A stretch of 64,000 bases of DNA from Thermocrispum agreste DSM 44070 (GTDB taxonomy: Bacteria; Actinomycetota; Actinomycetes; Mycobacteriales; Pseudonocardiaceae): contig NZ_ATYX01000005.1 in NCBI RefSeq assembly GCF_000427905.1, positions 124,001 through 188,000 of the forward strand, written 5' to 3'. Every line of letters starts with the position of its first letter. The first letter of the stretch is position 1. Under the pieces are notes generated by a model. It did not search any database, was not told where the DNA came from, and saw only the letters and a list, made by a program, of their open reading frames with translations. The position numbers and the translations under genes are program-made. Shown here one piece after another: positions 54,143 through 63,980 of the stretch.

Positions 54143-54940
54143 ATGTCTTACCCACCACACCCGGCAGACCCGTACCGGCAGCAACCGTACGGCGGCGGGT
54201 TCGACGTCCAGCATGGTGGACCGTACGACGGGCACGCCGGTCCGTATGGGCCGGCTTTCGCGCAGCAGCCCGCCCAGCCGTACGAACAGCAGCCTCACCG
54301 TGCACAGCCGCACTACGGGCCCTACGGTCATCCTTGCCCGCCCACCGGCAGCGGCAACCGGCCGGATGATCCCTATGCCCCGTACGGCCCCGGCCAGATC
54401 GGCGACGAGTACCCGGAGGACGAGCCGCCGCGCAATGGTCGCCTGATCGGCATCACCGCGGGCGCAGTCGCCGTGGTGGCCGGCGTCGTGCTGTTCACCG
54501 GGTTCGTGGCGCCGGGATTCTTCCTCGGCGACGAGCCCGGCACCGGCCAGGCTCAGTCCGGCCAGCAGCAGGACGGCCAGGCGGGCGGCGCAGGCACCGG
54601 CCCGACGCTGCAGGGCGGCCAGGGGCCGGCGCATCCGCTGGACGGCGGCCCCGCGACGGACATCGTCAGGGTCAAGCAGATCGCCACCACGGTGATCGAG
54701 GGCCTGAACACCAAGAACTCCGCGAAAGTCAAGACGGTGTCGTGCAATCCGGAGAACGAGCGGCAGTCCGACTACGACTCGTTCCCGGACGGCATCCGGT
54801 GGAGCATCGCCGGTGACGCCACGATCAACGGCCAGCGCGCGACCATTCCGGTCAAGGTGTCCGGCCCGGCCGGGGAACGCACCAGCACGCTGAACTTCCG
54901 CAAGGAAGGCGACGGCTGGTGCGCCTCGTCCATCGGCTGA
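54143..54940 (+). CDS. Single-pass membrane protein with P/Y/Q-rich N-terminus and NTF2-like exported domain
   Basis: The 265-residue protein starts MSYPPHPADPYRQQPYGGG and stays Pro/Tyr/Gln/His-rich for about 95 residues. One membrane helix (LIGITAGAVAVVAGVVLFTGF) then leads to VAPGFFLGDEPG. After a Gly/Gln-rich linker, the exported part (VKQIATTVIEGLNTKNSAKV, GWCASSIG) resembles NTF2-like DUF4878 domains with two cysteines. AAGGGG precedes the ATG at 54143. It is followed by a clear paralogue. The function is unknown. Confidence 0.8.
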   Translation: MSYPPHPADPYRQQPYGGGFDVQHGGPYDGHAGPYGPAFAQQPAQPYEQQPHRAQPHYGPYGHPCPPTGSGNRPDDPYAPYGPGQIGDEYPEDEPPRNGRLIGITAGAVAVVAGVVLFTGFVAPGFFLGDEPGTGQAQSGQQQDGQAGGAGTGPTLQGGQGPAHPLDGGPATDIVRVKQIATTVIEGLNTKNSAKVKTVSCNPENERQSDYDSFPDGIRWSIAGDATINGQRATIPVKVSGPAGERTSTLNFRKEGDGWCASSIG

Positions 54941-55240
54941 GGCGGACGATTGCGCCTGGCAGGTGGCCGGGTTCCGCCGCCGCATGCCCTGGTGCGACGA
55001 CGCCGTCCGAAACCCGACGGTTCCCGCCCGGATCCATCCCGGCCCCGGAAACGTCGTAGAGTGCACAGACGCTTGTGATCACGGACAGCGCGTCGCGTGA
55101 TCGACCGACAGGTCGGCACGTCTTCGCCTCGTCTCATCCGGCCGGACCGACTGCCGGCTGGTGCGATCGCTGTGCGGTGCCGGCGGGGTATCCCCGACGC
55201 GCCGGGATGTGCACCACGACACAACGCAGGAGGGGTCACC
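54941..55240. other. 300-base gap before the second membrane-protein paralogue
   Basis: No gene is seen. GTGATCAC at 55074-55081 is a small palindrome and may be part of the promoter of the next gene. The GGAGGGG ribosome site for 55241 is at the right edge. Confidence 0.35.
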
Positions 55241-55930
55241 ATGAGCTACCCGCCGCAGGGGCCGTACGGCCAGCCGCAGGGCTGGCCGCCGCAACAGCCG
55301 GGCCACCCGCCGCAGCCGCCGTACCCGCAGGGCGCCTATCCGATCCCCGGCCAGCCGGGCGGCGAACCGCCGAAGAAGAACGTCGGCGCGATCGTCGGGG
55401 TGGTCGTCGCGGTGGTGGTGATCCTCGCCGCGGTCGGGATCACCGGATTCTGGAAGCCGGGGTTCTTCCTCTCCGACGACGACGGCAAGGACGGCGACGA
55501 CAACGTCGCGGCGCCGGCCACGACCGCCTCCGGCTCCAGCGGCCAGGTGCCCCCGAAGCCCGACATCAAGACCCCGGGAGGGCTGCCCGGGGGTGACGTG
55601 CCGGGCGGCGACGTGCCTCCCGGTGGTGACGTGCCCCCGGCGGGCGGCGGGGCGGAGTCGGCCGCCGTGATGTCGGTGGCGCAGACCTTCGTCTCCGCGT
55701 TCAACGCCAAGGACAAGGACCGCCTGGTCACGACCCTCTGTTCCGACGCCGGTGAACTCCACAACGTCGACTTCAGCAAGGCGCCGGACATCACCATGAC
55801 CATCACCGGAGACCCGGAAATCACCGGCACGACCGCCAAGGTCCCGGTCGACATCGTCAACAAGGGCACCAGCCTCGACGGCAAGATGCCGCTGCGCAAG
55901 GAAAGCAGCGGCTGGTGCGTGACGAAGTAA
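55241..55930 (+). CDS. Single-pass membrane protein with P/G/Q-rich N-terminus and NTF2-like exported domain
   Basis: The 229-residue protein starts MSYPPQGPYGQPQGWPPQQ, continues Pro/Gly-rich to about residue 45, then has a membrane helix (VGAIVGVVVAVVVILAAVGI) and GFWKPGFFLSDD. A Gly/Pro linker leads to an NTF2-like domain (MSVAQTFVSAFNAKDKDRLV, ending SSGWCVTK) with two cysteines. It is a paralogue of the preceding gene. Its last codons and stop are duplicated in tandem directly after the gene. Confidence 0.82.
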   Translation: MSYPPQGPYGQPQGWPPQQPGHPPQPPYPQGAYPIPGQPGGEPPKKNVGAIVGVVVAVVVILAAVGITGFWKPGFFLSDDDGKDGDDNVAAPATTASGSSGQVPPKPDIKTPGGLPGGDVPGGDVPPGGDVPPAGGGAESAAVMSVAQTFVSAFNAKDKDRLVTTLCSDAGELHNVDFSKAPDITMTITGDPEITGTTAKVPVDIVNKGTSLDGKMPLRKESSGWCVTK

Positions 55931-55980
55931 CGCCCGCAGGCCCCCGGACGCACGAAGTAGCGGCCGCAGGCCCCGGACGC
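55922..55980. repeat. Tandem duplication of a gene 3' end with its stop codon
   Basis: Two consecutive units of 30 and 29 bases (55922-55951, 55952-55980) share ACGAAGTA(A/G)CG and the following CCGCAGGCCCC. The second copy carries an in-frame TAG ten codons after the TAA stop of the upstream gene. Confidence 0.8.
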
Positions 55981-56000
55981 CGACGGCTCCGGGGCCTGCG
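55965..56000. terminator. 13-bp hairpin between convergent genes
   Basis: CGCAGGCCCCGGA (55965-55977) pairs perfectly with 55988-56000 over a 10-base loop. The left arm is part of the duplicated 3' end. It probably stops transcription from the + side and perhaps from trmI. Confidence 0.65.
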
Positions 56001-56032
56001 CCTTCTCCGGTGGAACCTCCGCGACCGTGCGC

Positions 56033-56981
<949 letters not shown>

Positions 56982-56996
56982 CTACTTAGCCCGGCG

Positions 56997-58163
56997 TCAG
57001 GCGCCCCGATCGGCCAGCATGGCGGCACGCACGTCCTCGCGCCGGAGGACGCCCACCGGCCTGCCGTCGTCGTCCACCACCAGGAACTGCACCGCCGGGG
57101 TCTCGCGCACCCGTGCGGCGATCTCGTCACCCGGCTCGGAGACGAGCAGCACCGATTCCGGGCGGACCGGCTCGGCCGCCAGCTCGGCGGGTGCGTTCGG
57201 CGTCTCCTCGGCCAGCCTGCGTGCGGCCGAGCCGTCGAGCAGGCCGGCGGCCACCCCGTCGGCCCGGACCAGCACCACGCCTCGTCCGGCCGACGCTTCC
57301 CACGCGGCCGACACCGGGCTTTCCGCGGGCAGCTGCAGCACCGGACGCATCACCTTGCGCACGTCCAGCTCGGCCGGCCACTGCCGCCGCTGCTGCTCGC
57401 CGACGAGCTCGGCATGCGCCCCGGTGACCACGAACCAGCCGGTGATCACGCTCACCGCGAGGCGCAGCCACCGGTCCTGGCTGCCCTCCATCAGCCCCCA
57501 GACCGCCCAGCCGGCCAGCACCACGGTGACCAGCCACCCGCCCACGACGGCCGCCCTGGTTCCGATGGCACGGCGCCCGGTCAGCGCCCACACCCCGGCA
57601 CGCAGCATCCGTCCGCCGTCCAGCGGCAGCCCGGGCAGCACGTTGAACACCGCGACGGCCAGGTTGGCCACCGCGCATTGCGCCACCAGCAGCCAGCTCG
57701 CCCCCGGCGGCACCACGAGCAGCAACAGCCCGAACCCGCCCGCCAGGATCAGCGAGACCACCGGGCCGGCCGCCGCGACCAGGCCTTCCTCCCTCGGCTT
57801 GCGCGGCGTGCGCACCACCTCGGACAAACCACCGAGCAGATACAGCTTCAGGCGGCGAACCGGCATGCCGAGCCGGACCGCCACCAGGGTGTGCCCCAGC
57901 TCGTGGGCCAGTACCGACACCCCGAGCAGCACCGCGAACGAGGCAGCCAGGGCCAGGGACAGCCCCGCACCGGCACCGGGCAGCAGGCGCTCGACCAGCG
58001 GCGCATACAGCAGGACGACCACCAGCGAGCCCACCCACCAGGACGGCGCCAGGAACACCGGCACGCCGGTGACCGAGAACAACCGCAGCCCTTCGCCGGG
58101 TTCGGCGGGCACAGCCGGCCGCACGCCGTAGGGCGTGCCGGGTGGTGTCCGCTGCGGTGCCAT
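56997..58163 (-). CDS. Site-2-protease-type (M50) membrane metalloprotease with CBS domains
   Basis: The 388-residue protein has about six membrane helices. It contains the zinc-binding HELGH in VSVLAHELGHTLVAVR and the third ligand in NVLPGLPLDGGRML. The last 140 residues form a CBS pair (VRKVMRPVLQLP and FLVVDDDGRPVGVLRRED). Such Rip3-like proteases cut membrane proteins, often anti-sigma factors; the CBS part may bind nucleotides. The substrate is unknown. The ATG lies 6 bases after TAAGCT. Confidence 0.9.
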   Translation of the reverse strand: MAPQRTPPGTPYGVRPAVPAEPGEGLRLFSVTGVPVFLAPSWWVGSLVVVLLYAPLVERLLPGAGAGLSLALAASFAVLLGVSVLAHELGHTLVAVRLGMPVRRLKLYLLGGLSEVVRTPRKPREEGLVAAAGPVVSLILAGGFGLLLLVVPPGASWLLVAQCAVANLAVAVFNVLPGLPLDGGRMLRAGVWALTGRRAIGTRAAVVGGWLVTVVLAGWAVWGLMEGSQDRWLRLAVSVITGWFVVTGAHAELVGEQQRRQWPAELDVRKVMRPVLQLPAESPVSAAWEASAGRGVVLVRADGVAAGLLDGSAARRLAEETPNAPAELAAEPVRPESVLLVSEPGDEIAARVRETPAVQFLVVDDDGRPVGVLRREDVRAAMLADRGA

Positions 58164-58169
58164 GTTCCG

Positions 58170-58175
58170 AGCTTA
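58170..58175 (-). promoter_or_regulatory. Candidate -10 for leaderless M50 protease mRNA
   Basis: TAAGCT on the minus strand ends 6 bases before the ATG at 58163; no ribosome site is present. Confidence 0.4.
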
Positions 58176-58213
58176 GATCGCTCGGTGTGGGGCCGGGGTG
58201 AACGCGCGAACCC

Positions 58214-58302
58214 GGCGAATTCCCCACCGCTCGGCCCGTCGGCCACGCCCGGCCGGCCCGGGCGAATTCCCACCGCTCGGCCCGCCCGCCACGCCCGGCC
58301 GG
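58214..58302. repeat. Two 42-43 bp direct repeats between divergent genes
   Basis: Copies at 58214-58256 and 58261-58302 start GGCGAATTCCC and end CACGCCCGGCCGG, with few differences. They lie between the promoters of the M50 protease and the RecB-like nuclease. Confidence 0.7.
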
Positions 58303-58382
58303 TCCCCAGCAGGCTCCGGTCGCTCCCGCCACGAGCCGGCAACGGATCCGTGTCGGGGCGCCACTTCGTCGGCGCCCTGCCC

Positions 58383-58388
58383 TATGGT
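58383..58388 (+). promoter_or_regulatory. Candidate -10 for leaderless RecB-like nuclease mRNA
   Basis: TATGGT ends 6 bases before the ATG at 58395; no ribosome site is present. Confidence 0.4.
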
Positions 58389-58394
58389 CGTCGC

Positions 58395-59297
58395 ATGATC
58401 ACCGCCACGGACTCGGCAGAGCCCGCCCGCGCTGGGACGCCGGAGGCGGCAGGCACCGTCCGCCGGCCCGCCCTGTCCCCGTCCCGGGCAGGCGACTTCA
58501 AGCAGTGCCCGCTGCTGTACCGGTTCCGGGTGGTGGACAAGCTGCCGGAACGGCCGACCCCGGCGCAGGTCCGCGGCACCCTGGTGCACACGGTGCTGGA
58601 GCGGCTGTTCTCGCTGCCCGCCGCCGAGCGGGTGCCCGAGCGCGCCAAGGCGCTGCTGGTGCCCGCATGGGAAAAGCTCGCCGCCGAGCAGCCCGAACTG
58701 GCACGGGTGTTCCACGAGGACGAGGTCACTCCGGAGACCGCGTGGCTGGAGTCGGCCGGCAAGCTGATCGACACCTATTTCCGGCTGGAGGATCCGCGGC
58801 GGCTGGAGCCGGAGGCGTGTGAGCTGCGGGTCGAGGTGGAGATCGGCGACGGCCTGCTGCTCCGCGGGTTCGTCGACCGGCTGGACGTGGCACCGACCGG
58901 CGACCTGCGGGTGGTGGACTACAAGACCGGTGCCGCGCCGCGGGCGGTCGGCGAGATGCGGGCGCTGTTCCAGATGAAGTTCTACGCCGTGGCGCTGTGG
59001 CGGCTGCGCGGTGTGGTGCCCCGCCAGCTGAAGCTGATCTACCTGAAGGACGGCGAAGCGCTCGCCTACTCCCCCGACGAGGCGGAGCTGGTGCGGTTCG
59101 AGCGGACCCTGGGCGCGATCTGGCGCGCGATCCTGCGCGCGGGCGAGACCGGCGACTTCCGCCCGTCGAAGAGCAAGCTGTGCGACTGGTGCGACCACAA
59201 GGCGCACTGCCCGGCCTTCGGCGGAACCCCGCCTGCCTACCCGGGCTGGCCCGCGCTCGACCTCGGCACCGAGACGGCGCTCGATCGCGCCGACTGA
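58395..59297 (+). CDS. RecB/Cas4-type PD-(D/E)XK nuclease with Fe-S cluster motif
   Basis: The 300-residue nuclease has LSPSRAGDFKQCPLLYRFRV with a first Cys, the nuclease core GFVDRLDV and VVDYKTG (metal-binding Asp and Lys), QMKFYAVAL, and three more Cys in LCDWCDHKAHCPAFGG. The four Cys fit a 4Fe-4S cluster, as in AddB and Cas4. No helicase or CRISPR genes are adjacent. The position after trmI matches Rv2119 of M. tuberculosis. It may act in DNA repair. Confidence 0.92.
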   Translation: MITATDSAEPARAGTPEAAGTVRRPALSPSRAGDFKQCPLLYRFRVVDKLPERPTPAQVRGTLVHTVLERLFSLPAAERVPERAKALLVPAWEKLAAEQPELARVFHEDEVTPETAWLESAGKLIDTYFRLEDPRRLEPEACELRVEVEIGDGLLLRGFVDRLDVAPTGDLRVVDYKTGAAPRAVGEMRALFQMKFYAVALWRLRGVVPRQLKLIYLKDGEALAYSPDEAELVRFERTLGAIWRAILRAGETGDFRPSKSKLCDWCDHKAHCPAFGGTPPAYPGWPALDLGTETALDRAD

Positions 59298-59403
59298 CCG
59301 GCCTGGCTGGATCACCCACGCGCGCACGTGATCAACTAGCGTCGTTAACCTCAGCTGTGAGCGGGTCAGCACGTGCTGTCACCGTGAGGGAGAGCGGACG
59401 AAC

Positions 59404-60336
59404 GTGACGATGCAAGTCACCTCGGTGGTCAACCAGAAGGGCGGGGTCGGCAAGACGGCACTGTCGGTGGGCGTCGCCGCCGCGCTGGCCGAGCAGGGCC
59501 GCCGAGTGCTGTTGATCGATCTGGATCCCCAGGGACACGCCACCACCGAGTTCCTCGGCCTGCCTGAGGTCCCGCCAGGACGGCCGTGCCTGCCGATGGC
59601 GCTGACCAAGATGTGGAAGGGGCCGATCTCCGAGCTCGCCGTCCCCCACCAGCGCAGCAACATCGGCCCCGGCGGGTGCTTCCACGTGGTGCCCACCGCG
59701 CGGGCGATGTTCGACCTCATCCGGCGGCAGCACCGGCTGCGGGTCGCCCCGTGGGAGCTGGCCAGGGTCCTGCAGTTCGCCGACTACCAGCACGTGATCA
59801 TCGACTGCCCGCCCGCGCTGGACCTGCTCACCAACAACGCGCTGGCGGCGACCGACGGCGTCCTGGTGCCGGTGCAGCCGGACCGCACCAGCATCCGGGC
59901 GGTGCGGCTGCTCACCGAGCAGGTGCGGCACCTGGAGCAGCGCATCGACCGCCCGCCGATCGAGTACTTCGGGCTGGTGCCCGGGCTGTACCGCAGGCCG
60001 CTGAGCGCCTACTCGGAAGCCGTGCTGCGGGCCTTCCAGGGCGTCGGCATGCCGATCCTGGCGCACGTTCCGATGGGCGTGGTGGTGAACGAGGCGGCCG
60101 AGCGGGGCATGCCCGTGACCACCTACGCGCCGCAGAGCCCGCAGGCGGTCGCCATGCGGCAGATCGCTCGCGTGGTCGATTCGCACCTGGCCAGGCGGGT
60201 GCACCGGCGGCAGGTCCCCAGCCGTGAGTTCGACTTCGAGGACTTCATCACCGAAGTCGCCGGTCAGCGGCGCCGTCAGGACGCCGAGCAACGGAACAAC
60301 CTCTACGACATGATGCCCAAGCGCACTCGGCGCTGA
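59404..60336 (+). CDS. Orphan ParA/MinD-family ATPase
   Basis: The 310-residue ATPase has a deviant Walker A, NQKGGVGKTALSVGVAAAL, with the signature Lys. It also has LLIDLDPQGHATTEFLGL and VIIDCPPALDLLTNNAL (Walker B region). No ParB gene or centromere-like repeat is seen nearby, and its end is basic (MMPKRTRR). It may position a cell-envelope or division complex rather than DNA. The GTG at 59404 has a GAGGGAG somewhat far upstream; the ATG at 59410 is an alternative start. Confidence 0.88.
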   Translation: MTMQVTSVVNQKGGVGKTALSVGVAAALAEQGRRVLLIDLDPQGHATTEFLGLPEVPPGRPCLPMALTKMWKGPISELAVPHQRSNIGPGGCFHVVPTARAMFDLIRRQHRLRVAPWELARVLQFADYQHVIIDCPPALDLLTNNALAATDGVLVPVQPDRTSIRAVRLLTEQVRHLEQRIDRPPIEYFGLVPGLYRRPLSAYSEAVLRAFQGVGMPILAHVPMGVVVNEAAERGMPVTTYAPQSPQAVAMRQIARVVDSHLARRVHRRQVPSREFDFEDFITEVAGQRRRQDAEQRNNLYDMMPKRTRR

Positions 60337-60436
60337 CCCACCGAGCCCTGGCGCGCGACGTCGTCATCGTGCACCGCAGCCCGCCGGAGGCGCACTTCAT
60401 CCGGAAGGACCACCGCTGGACGGCCGCATCCGGCAG

Positions 60437-60442
60437 TAGGGT
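60437..60442 (+). promoter_or_regulatory. Candidate -10 for leaderless O-methyltransferase mRNA
   Basis: TAGGGT ends 6 bases before the ATG at 60449; the same hexamer and spacing occur before dop. Confidence 0.4.
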
Positions 60443-60448
60443 CCAAGC

Positions 60449-61117
60449 ATGGCGCCGCGACCCACGCTGAACATCACGCCGCAGCTGCACGACTACGTCC
60501 TCGCACACAGCAATCAGCCGGACGACGTGCAGCGGTCGCTCATCGAGGAAACGGCACGCGCGACCGGCAATGCGGCCACCATGCAGGTCTCGGTCGATCA
60601 GGGCGTGTTCCTCACCTTGCTGGCGCGCGTGATGTCCGCGCGCTACGCGGTCGAAGTCGGGACGTTCACCGGGTATTCGTCGCTAGCGATCGCCCGCGGG
60701 CTCGTCGACGGCGGGCGGATGCTGTGCTGCGACGTCAGCGAGGAGTGGACGGCCATCGCCCGCAAGCACTGGGAGCTGGCCGGGGTGTCCGACCGCATCG
60801 AGCTGCGGATCGCCCCGGCCAGGCAGACGCTCGCGTCGCTGCCCAGGGCCCCGATCATCGACCTGGCCTTCATCGACGCGGACAAGGAGTCCTACATCGA
60901 CTACTGGGAGGAGCTGGTCCCGCGTATGCGCCGCGGCGGCGTGGTGCTGGCGGACAACACGCTGTGGAGCGGGCGGGTCGTGCCGGGAGCGGACCCGGAC
61001 GGCAACCCGATGACCGAGCACATCGCCGCGTTCAACGCCCATGTCGCGGCCGATACGCGGGTGGACGTGGTGCTGCTGACCGTGGCCGACGGGCTCACCA
61101 TGGCGGTGAAGAAGTAG
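60449..61117 (+). CDS. Class I O-methyltransferase (caffeoyl-CoA OMT-like)
   Basis: The 222-residue enzyme has the OMT_3 fold: VEVGTFTGYSSLAIARGL (motif I), MLCCDVSEEWTAIARKHW, APIIDLAFIDADKESYIDYW (metal-binding Asp) and GGVVLADNTLWSGRV. It should transfer a methyl group from SAM to a catechol-like or other hydroxyl with a divalent metal. The native substrate in the bacterium is unknown. It is convergent to hisG, with a 117-base gap. Confidence 0.9.
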   Translation: MAPRPTLNITPQLHDYVLAHSNQPDDVQRSLIEETARATGNAATMQVSVDQGVFLTLLARVMSARYAVEVGTFTGYSSLAIARGLVDGGRMLCCDVSEEWTAIARKHWELAGVSDRIELRIAPARQTLASLPRAPIIDLAFIDADKESYIDYWEELVPRMRRGGVVLADNTLWSGRVVPGADPDGNPMTEHIAAFNAHVAADTRVDVVLLTVADGLTMAVKK

Positions 61118-61234
61118 CCGGCGACGCCGCCCGCAGGCACGGCCCGCTCGCCGGCCTTCGATGCGCTGCAGGACCAGGCCGAACGCGGCCCCGGTGGCCA
61201 GCGCGGACGCGACCGGCCGCCCCAGCAGGGCGCC

Positions 61235-62089
61235 TCACAACCGGCAGGAGCGGATGTCCGACGCCAGGATCGCCTTGGCGCCGACCTCGGCGAGCGCGTC
61301 CATGATCTGGTTGACCTCGCGGCGGGCGACCATGGCGCGCACCGCCACCCAGTTCTCGTCGGCCAGCGGGGACATCGTGGGCGACTCCAGCCCCGGCGTG
61401 ATGGCCGTGGCGGCGTCGAGCTTGTCGCGCGGGCAGTTGTAGTCGAGCATCAGGTACTGCTGCGCGAACACCACGCCCTGCACCCGCGCGGTGAGCTGGT
61501 CCTTCGCTTTGTCGTATTCCGGCCGCCTGCCGTTGGCCCGCTCGATCAGCACCGCCTCCGACACGCAGATCGGCTCGCCGAACGGGGCCAGGTTGTGCTG
61601 GCGCAGGGTACGGCCGCTGCCCACCACGTCGGCGATGGCGTCGGCGACGCCGAGCTGGATGGAGATCTCCACCGCCCCGTCCAGCCGGATGATGTCCGCC
61701 TCGATGCCGCGCTTGGCCAGATCGCCCGCCACCAGCCGCGGGTAGGACGTGGCGATGCGCTTGCCGTGCAGGTCGGAGACCTCCCAGTCGCGGCCCGCGG
61801 TGGTGGCGTAGCGGAACGTCGAGCCGCCGAAGCCCAGCGCCAGCCGCTCCACCACCGGCGCACCCGAGTCCAGCGCCAGGTCCCGGCCGGTGATGCCCAG
61901 GTCGAGCTCGCCGGATCCGACGTAGATCGGGATGTCCTTGGGCCGCAGGAAGAAGAACTCCACGTCGTTGGCCTGGTCGAGCACCGTCAGGTCGCGCGGC
62001 TCATGGCGTTGCCGGTACCCCGCCTCGGCAAGCATCTCGGATGCGGCGCCGGCCAGCGCGCCCTTGTTGGGCACGGCGACTCTCAGCAT
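61235..62089 (-). CDS. hisG: ATP phosphoribosyltransferase HisG (long form)
   Basis: The 284-residue enzyme catalyses the first step of histidine synthesis, from ATP and PRPP. It has [38 protein letters not shown], the PRPP loop in [16 protein letters not shown], and a C-terminal regulatory domain ([17 protein letters not shown]) for histidine feedback. GGGGAGAA precedes the ATG. It follows hisE by 9 bases. Confidence 0.96.
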   Translation of the reverse strand: MLRVAVPNKGALAGAASEMLAEAGYRQRHEPRDLTVLDQANDVEFFFLRPKDIPIYVGSGELDLGITGRDLALDSGAPVVERLALGFGGSTFRYATTAGRDWEVSDLHGKRIATSYPRLVAGDLAKRGIEADIIRLDGAVEISIQLGVADAIADVVGSGRTLRQHNLAPFGEPICVSEAVLIERANGRRPEYDKAKDQLTARVQGVVFAQQYLMLDYNCPRDKLDAATAITPGLESPTMSPLADENWVAVRAMVARREVNQIMDALAEVGAKAILASDIRSCRL

Positions 62090-62098
62090 GGTTCTCCC

Positions 62099-62362
62099 CT
62101 ACAGGTACCGGTAGACGTCGTCGAGGGTCAGGCCGCGGGAGAGCATGAGCACCTGCACGCGGTACAGCAGCTGCGAGATCTCCTCGGCCAGCGCCTCGTC
62201 GGATTCGTGCTCGGCGGCCAGCCAGACCTCGCCCGCTTCTTCGAGGACCTTCTTGCCCTGCTCGTGCACGCCGGCGTCCAGTGCCCGCACCGTCCCGGAA
62301 TCCGGCGGCCGGGTACGGGCCTTTTCGGTCAGCTCGGCGAACAGTTCGTCGAAGGTCTTCAC
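62099..62362 (-). CDS. hisE: Phosphoribosyl-ATP pyrophosphatase HisE
   Basis: The 87-residue enzyme hydrolyses phosphoribosyl-ATP to phosphoribosyl-AMP in step two of histidine synthesis. It starts [15 protein letters not shown] and has [18 protein letters not shown], with the metal-binding Glu residues, and [17 protein letters not shown]. The GTG at 62362 fits the family length. A TTG three codons earlier is possible but less likely. It forms an operon with hisG, as in mycobacteria. Confidence 0.94.
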   Translation of the reverse strand: MKTFDELFAELTEKARTRPPDSGTVRALDAGVHEQGKKVLEEAGEVWLAAEHESDEALAEEISQLLYRVQVLMLSRGLTLDDVYRYL

Positions 62363-62448
62363 GGACGCCAATCCTCGCACTCCGCCCGGTCGCCCGCGTG
62401 CGCGGGCCACGCCGCGGCGTCGGGCGTCACACTCACGCGGCGGTGCCG

Positions 62449-63168
62449 TCACGCGGTTCGGCAAGCCCGGTCGCCGTCGCCCTCCCGCGTACGGCGGACC
62501 AGGGCGAAGGCGTCGCCGAGATGCCGCGGCCGCAGCCCGACGAGGGTCTCCAGCATCAGCATCGACGGCCCCGGCTCCACCGGAACGTCGTTCGGCACCA
62601 CGATCACCCCGCAGCCTGCCGCCTGCGCGGCGGCGCTGCCCACCGGGGAATCCTCGATCGCCACGCAGCGGCTCGGCGCCACGCCCAGCAGCTCGGCCGC
62701 GCGCAGATACGGACGCGGATGCGGTTTGTTGAGCCCGTCGACCTCGTCCCCGGCCACGGTGGTGTCGAACCAGTGCCTGCCGATGTGGTCCAGCGCGCGC
62801 TCGGCCAGCGGCCGCACCGTGGAGGTGACCAGCGCCGTGGGCAGCCCGGTCTCGCGCACCATGCGCAGCGCCTCCTCGGCGCCAGGGCGCCACGGGACGT
62901 CGCCGGCGAACAGCTCGTGCATCCGGGCCTCGAGCCAGGCATTCGCCTCGGCGTAGGCGTCGTCGGTCAGCTCGAGGCCGAGGTCGTCGAACAGCAGGCG
63001 CATGGTCCGTCTGCTGTTGGAACCCACGATCGCCGCCCGGGTCTCCGCCGACAGCGTGCCGCCGAGCCGTCCGGCCAGCTCGGCGAGAGCGATCTCCCAC
63101 AATTTCTCCGTGTCGACGAGGGTGCCGTCCATGTCCCACAACACCGCGTCGGGCAGCTCGAAGTCCAT
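62449..63168 (-). CDS. HAD-superfamily phosphatase
   Basis: The 239-residue enzyme has motif [16 protein letters not shown] with the nucleophilic Asp, motif II LVTSTVR, motif III Lys in [10 protein letters not shown] and motif [15 protein letters not shown]. The helical cap between motifs I and II makes it a subfamily I (beta-phosphoglucomutase-like) HAD. The substrate is unknown. The ATG at 63168 has AAGGAG upstream; the overlapping GTG at 63171 is too close. It lies 86 bases before hisE and may be cotranscribed. Confidence 0.92.
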   Translation of the reverse strand: MDFELPDAVLWDMDGTLVDTEKLWEIALAELAGRLGGTLSAETRAAIVGSNSRRTMRLLFDDLGLELTDDAYAEANAWLEARMHELFAGDVPWRPGAEEALRMVRETGLPTALVTSTVRPLAERALDHIGRHWFDTTVAGDEVDGLNKPHPRPYLRAAELLGVAPSRCVAIEDSPVGSAAAQAAGCGVIVVPNDVPVEPGPSMLMLETLVGLRPRHLGDAFALVRRTREGDGDRACRTA

Positions 63169-63197
63169 CACGCTCCTTTCGCTGGCAGACTAGCCGC

Positions 63198-63980
63198 GTG
63201 AGCGACGAGGCCTTTTACCAGCAGCTGGACGATGAGACCTACGCCTCCACCGAGCACACCAACGGCCCGTGGGGCCCGGGCATGCAGCACCTCGGGCCGC
63301 CGTCGGCCCTGCTGACCAGGGCGCTGGAGGGCGTGCCGGGCGGCGACGACCGCTCGATCGCCCGCGTGACGGTGGAGATCCTGGGCCCGGTTCCCGTCGC
63401 CGAGCTGCACGTCACGGCACGGCTGGTGCGGCCGGGACGGTCGGTGGAGATGCTGGAGGCGGACATGACCGCGGCCGGTCGCACCGTCGCCCAGGCCAGG
63501 GCGTGGCGGATCATCCACAGCGACACCACCTCGGTGCTCAGCACGCACGCCGACCGGCTGCCCGGGCCGGAGAACGCGCACGAGTTCGGGCGCCCGGAGG
63601 GCTGGCACCCCGGCTACATCGACGCGATGGAGTGGCACTCGGTCAAGGGTGGCCTGGGTGAGCCCGGCCCGGCCACGGTGTGGGTTCGGCAGCGCATCCC
63701 GCTGGTGCGCGGGGAGGAGCCCACGCCGTTGCAGCGGCTGATGACCGTGGCCGACTCCGGCAACGGCGTCTCCGGCCGACTGGACCCGAATCGCTGGTGG
63801 TTCATCAACACCGAGCTCACCGTGCACGTCGTCCGGCCACCGCAGGGCGAGTGGATCGGGCTGGACGCCGCCACCACGATCGGCCCGCACGGGGTCGGGT
63901 GCGCCAACTCCGTGCTGCACGACCTGGAGGGACCGGTCGGCACCGGTGCCCAGGCACTGATGGTGCGCGAGCGCTCCTGA
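63198..63980 (+). CDS. Acyl-CoA thioesterase-like hot-dog protein (TesB type)
   Basis: The 260-residue protein has two hot-dog halves typical of acyl-CoA thioesterase family proteins: [16 protein letters not shown] and [20 protein letters not shown] in the first, and [20 protein letters not shown] and [20 protein letters not shown] in the second. It should hydrolyse acyl-CoA; the chain length is unknown. It is divergent from the HAD gene, with a 29-base gap. The GTG at 63198 is the only reasonable start. Confidence 0.88.
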   Translation: MSDEAFYQQLDDETYASTEHTNGPWGPGMQHLGPPSALLTRALEGVPGGDDRSIARVTVEILGPVPVAELHVTARLVRPGRSVEMLEADMTAAGRTVAQARAWRIIHSDTTSVLSTHADRLPGPENAHEFGRPEGWHPGYIDAMEWHSVKGGLGEPGPATVWVRQRIPLVRGEEPTPLQRLMTVADSGNGVSGRLDPNRWWFINTELTVHVVRPPQGEWIGLDAATTIGPHGVGCANSVLHDLEGPVGTGAQALMVRERS

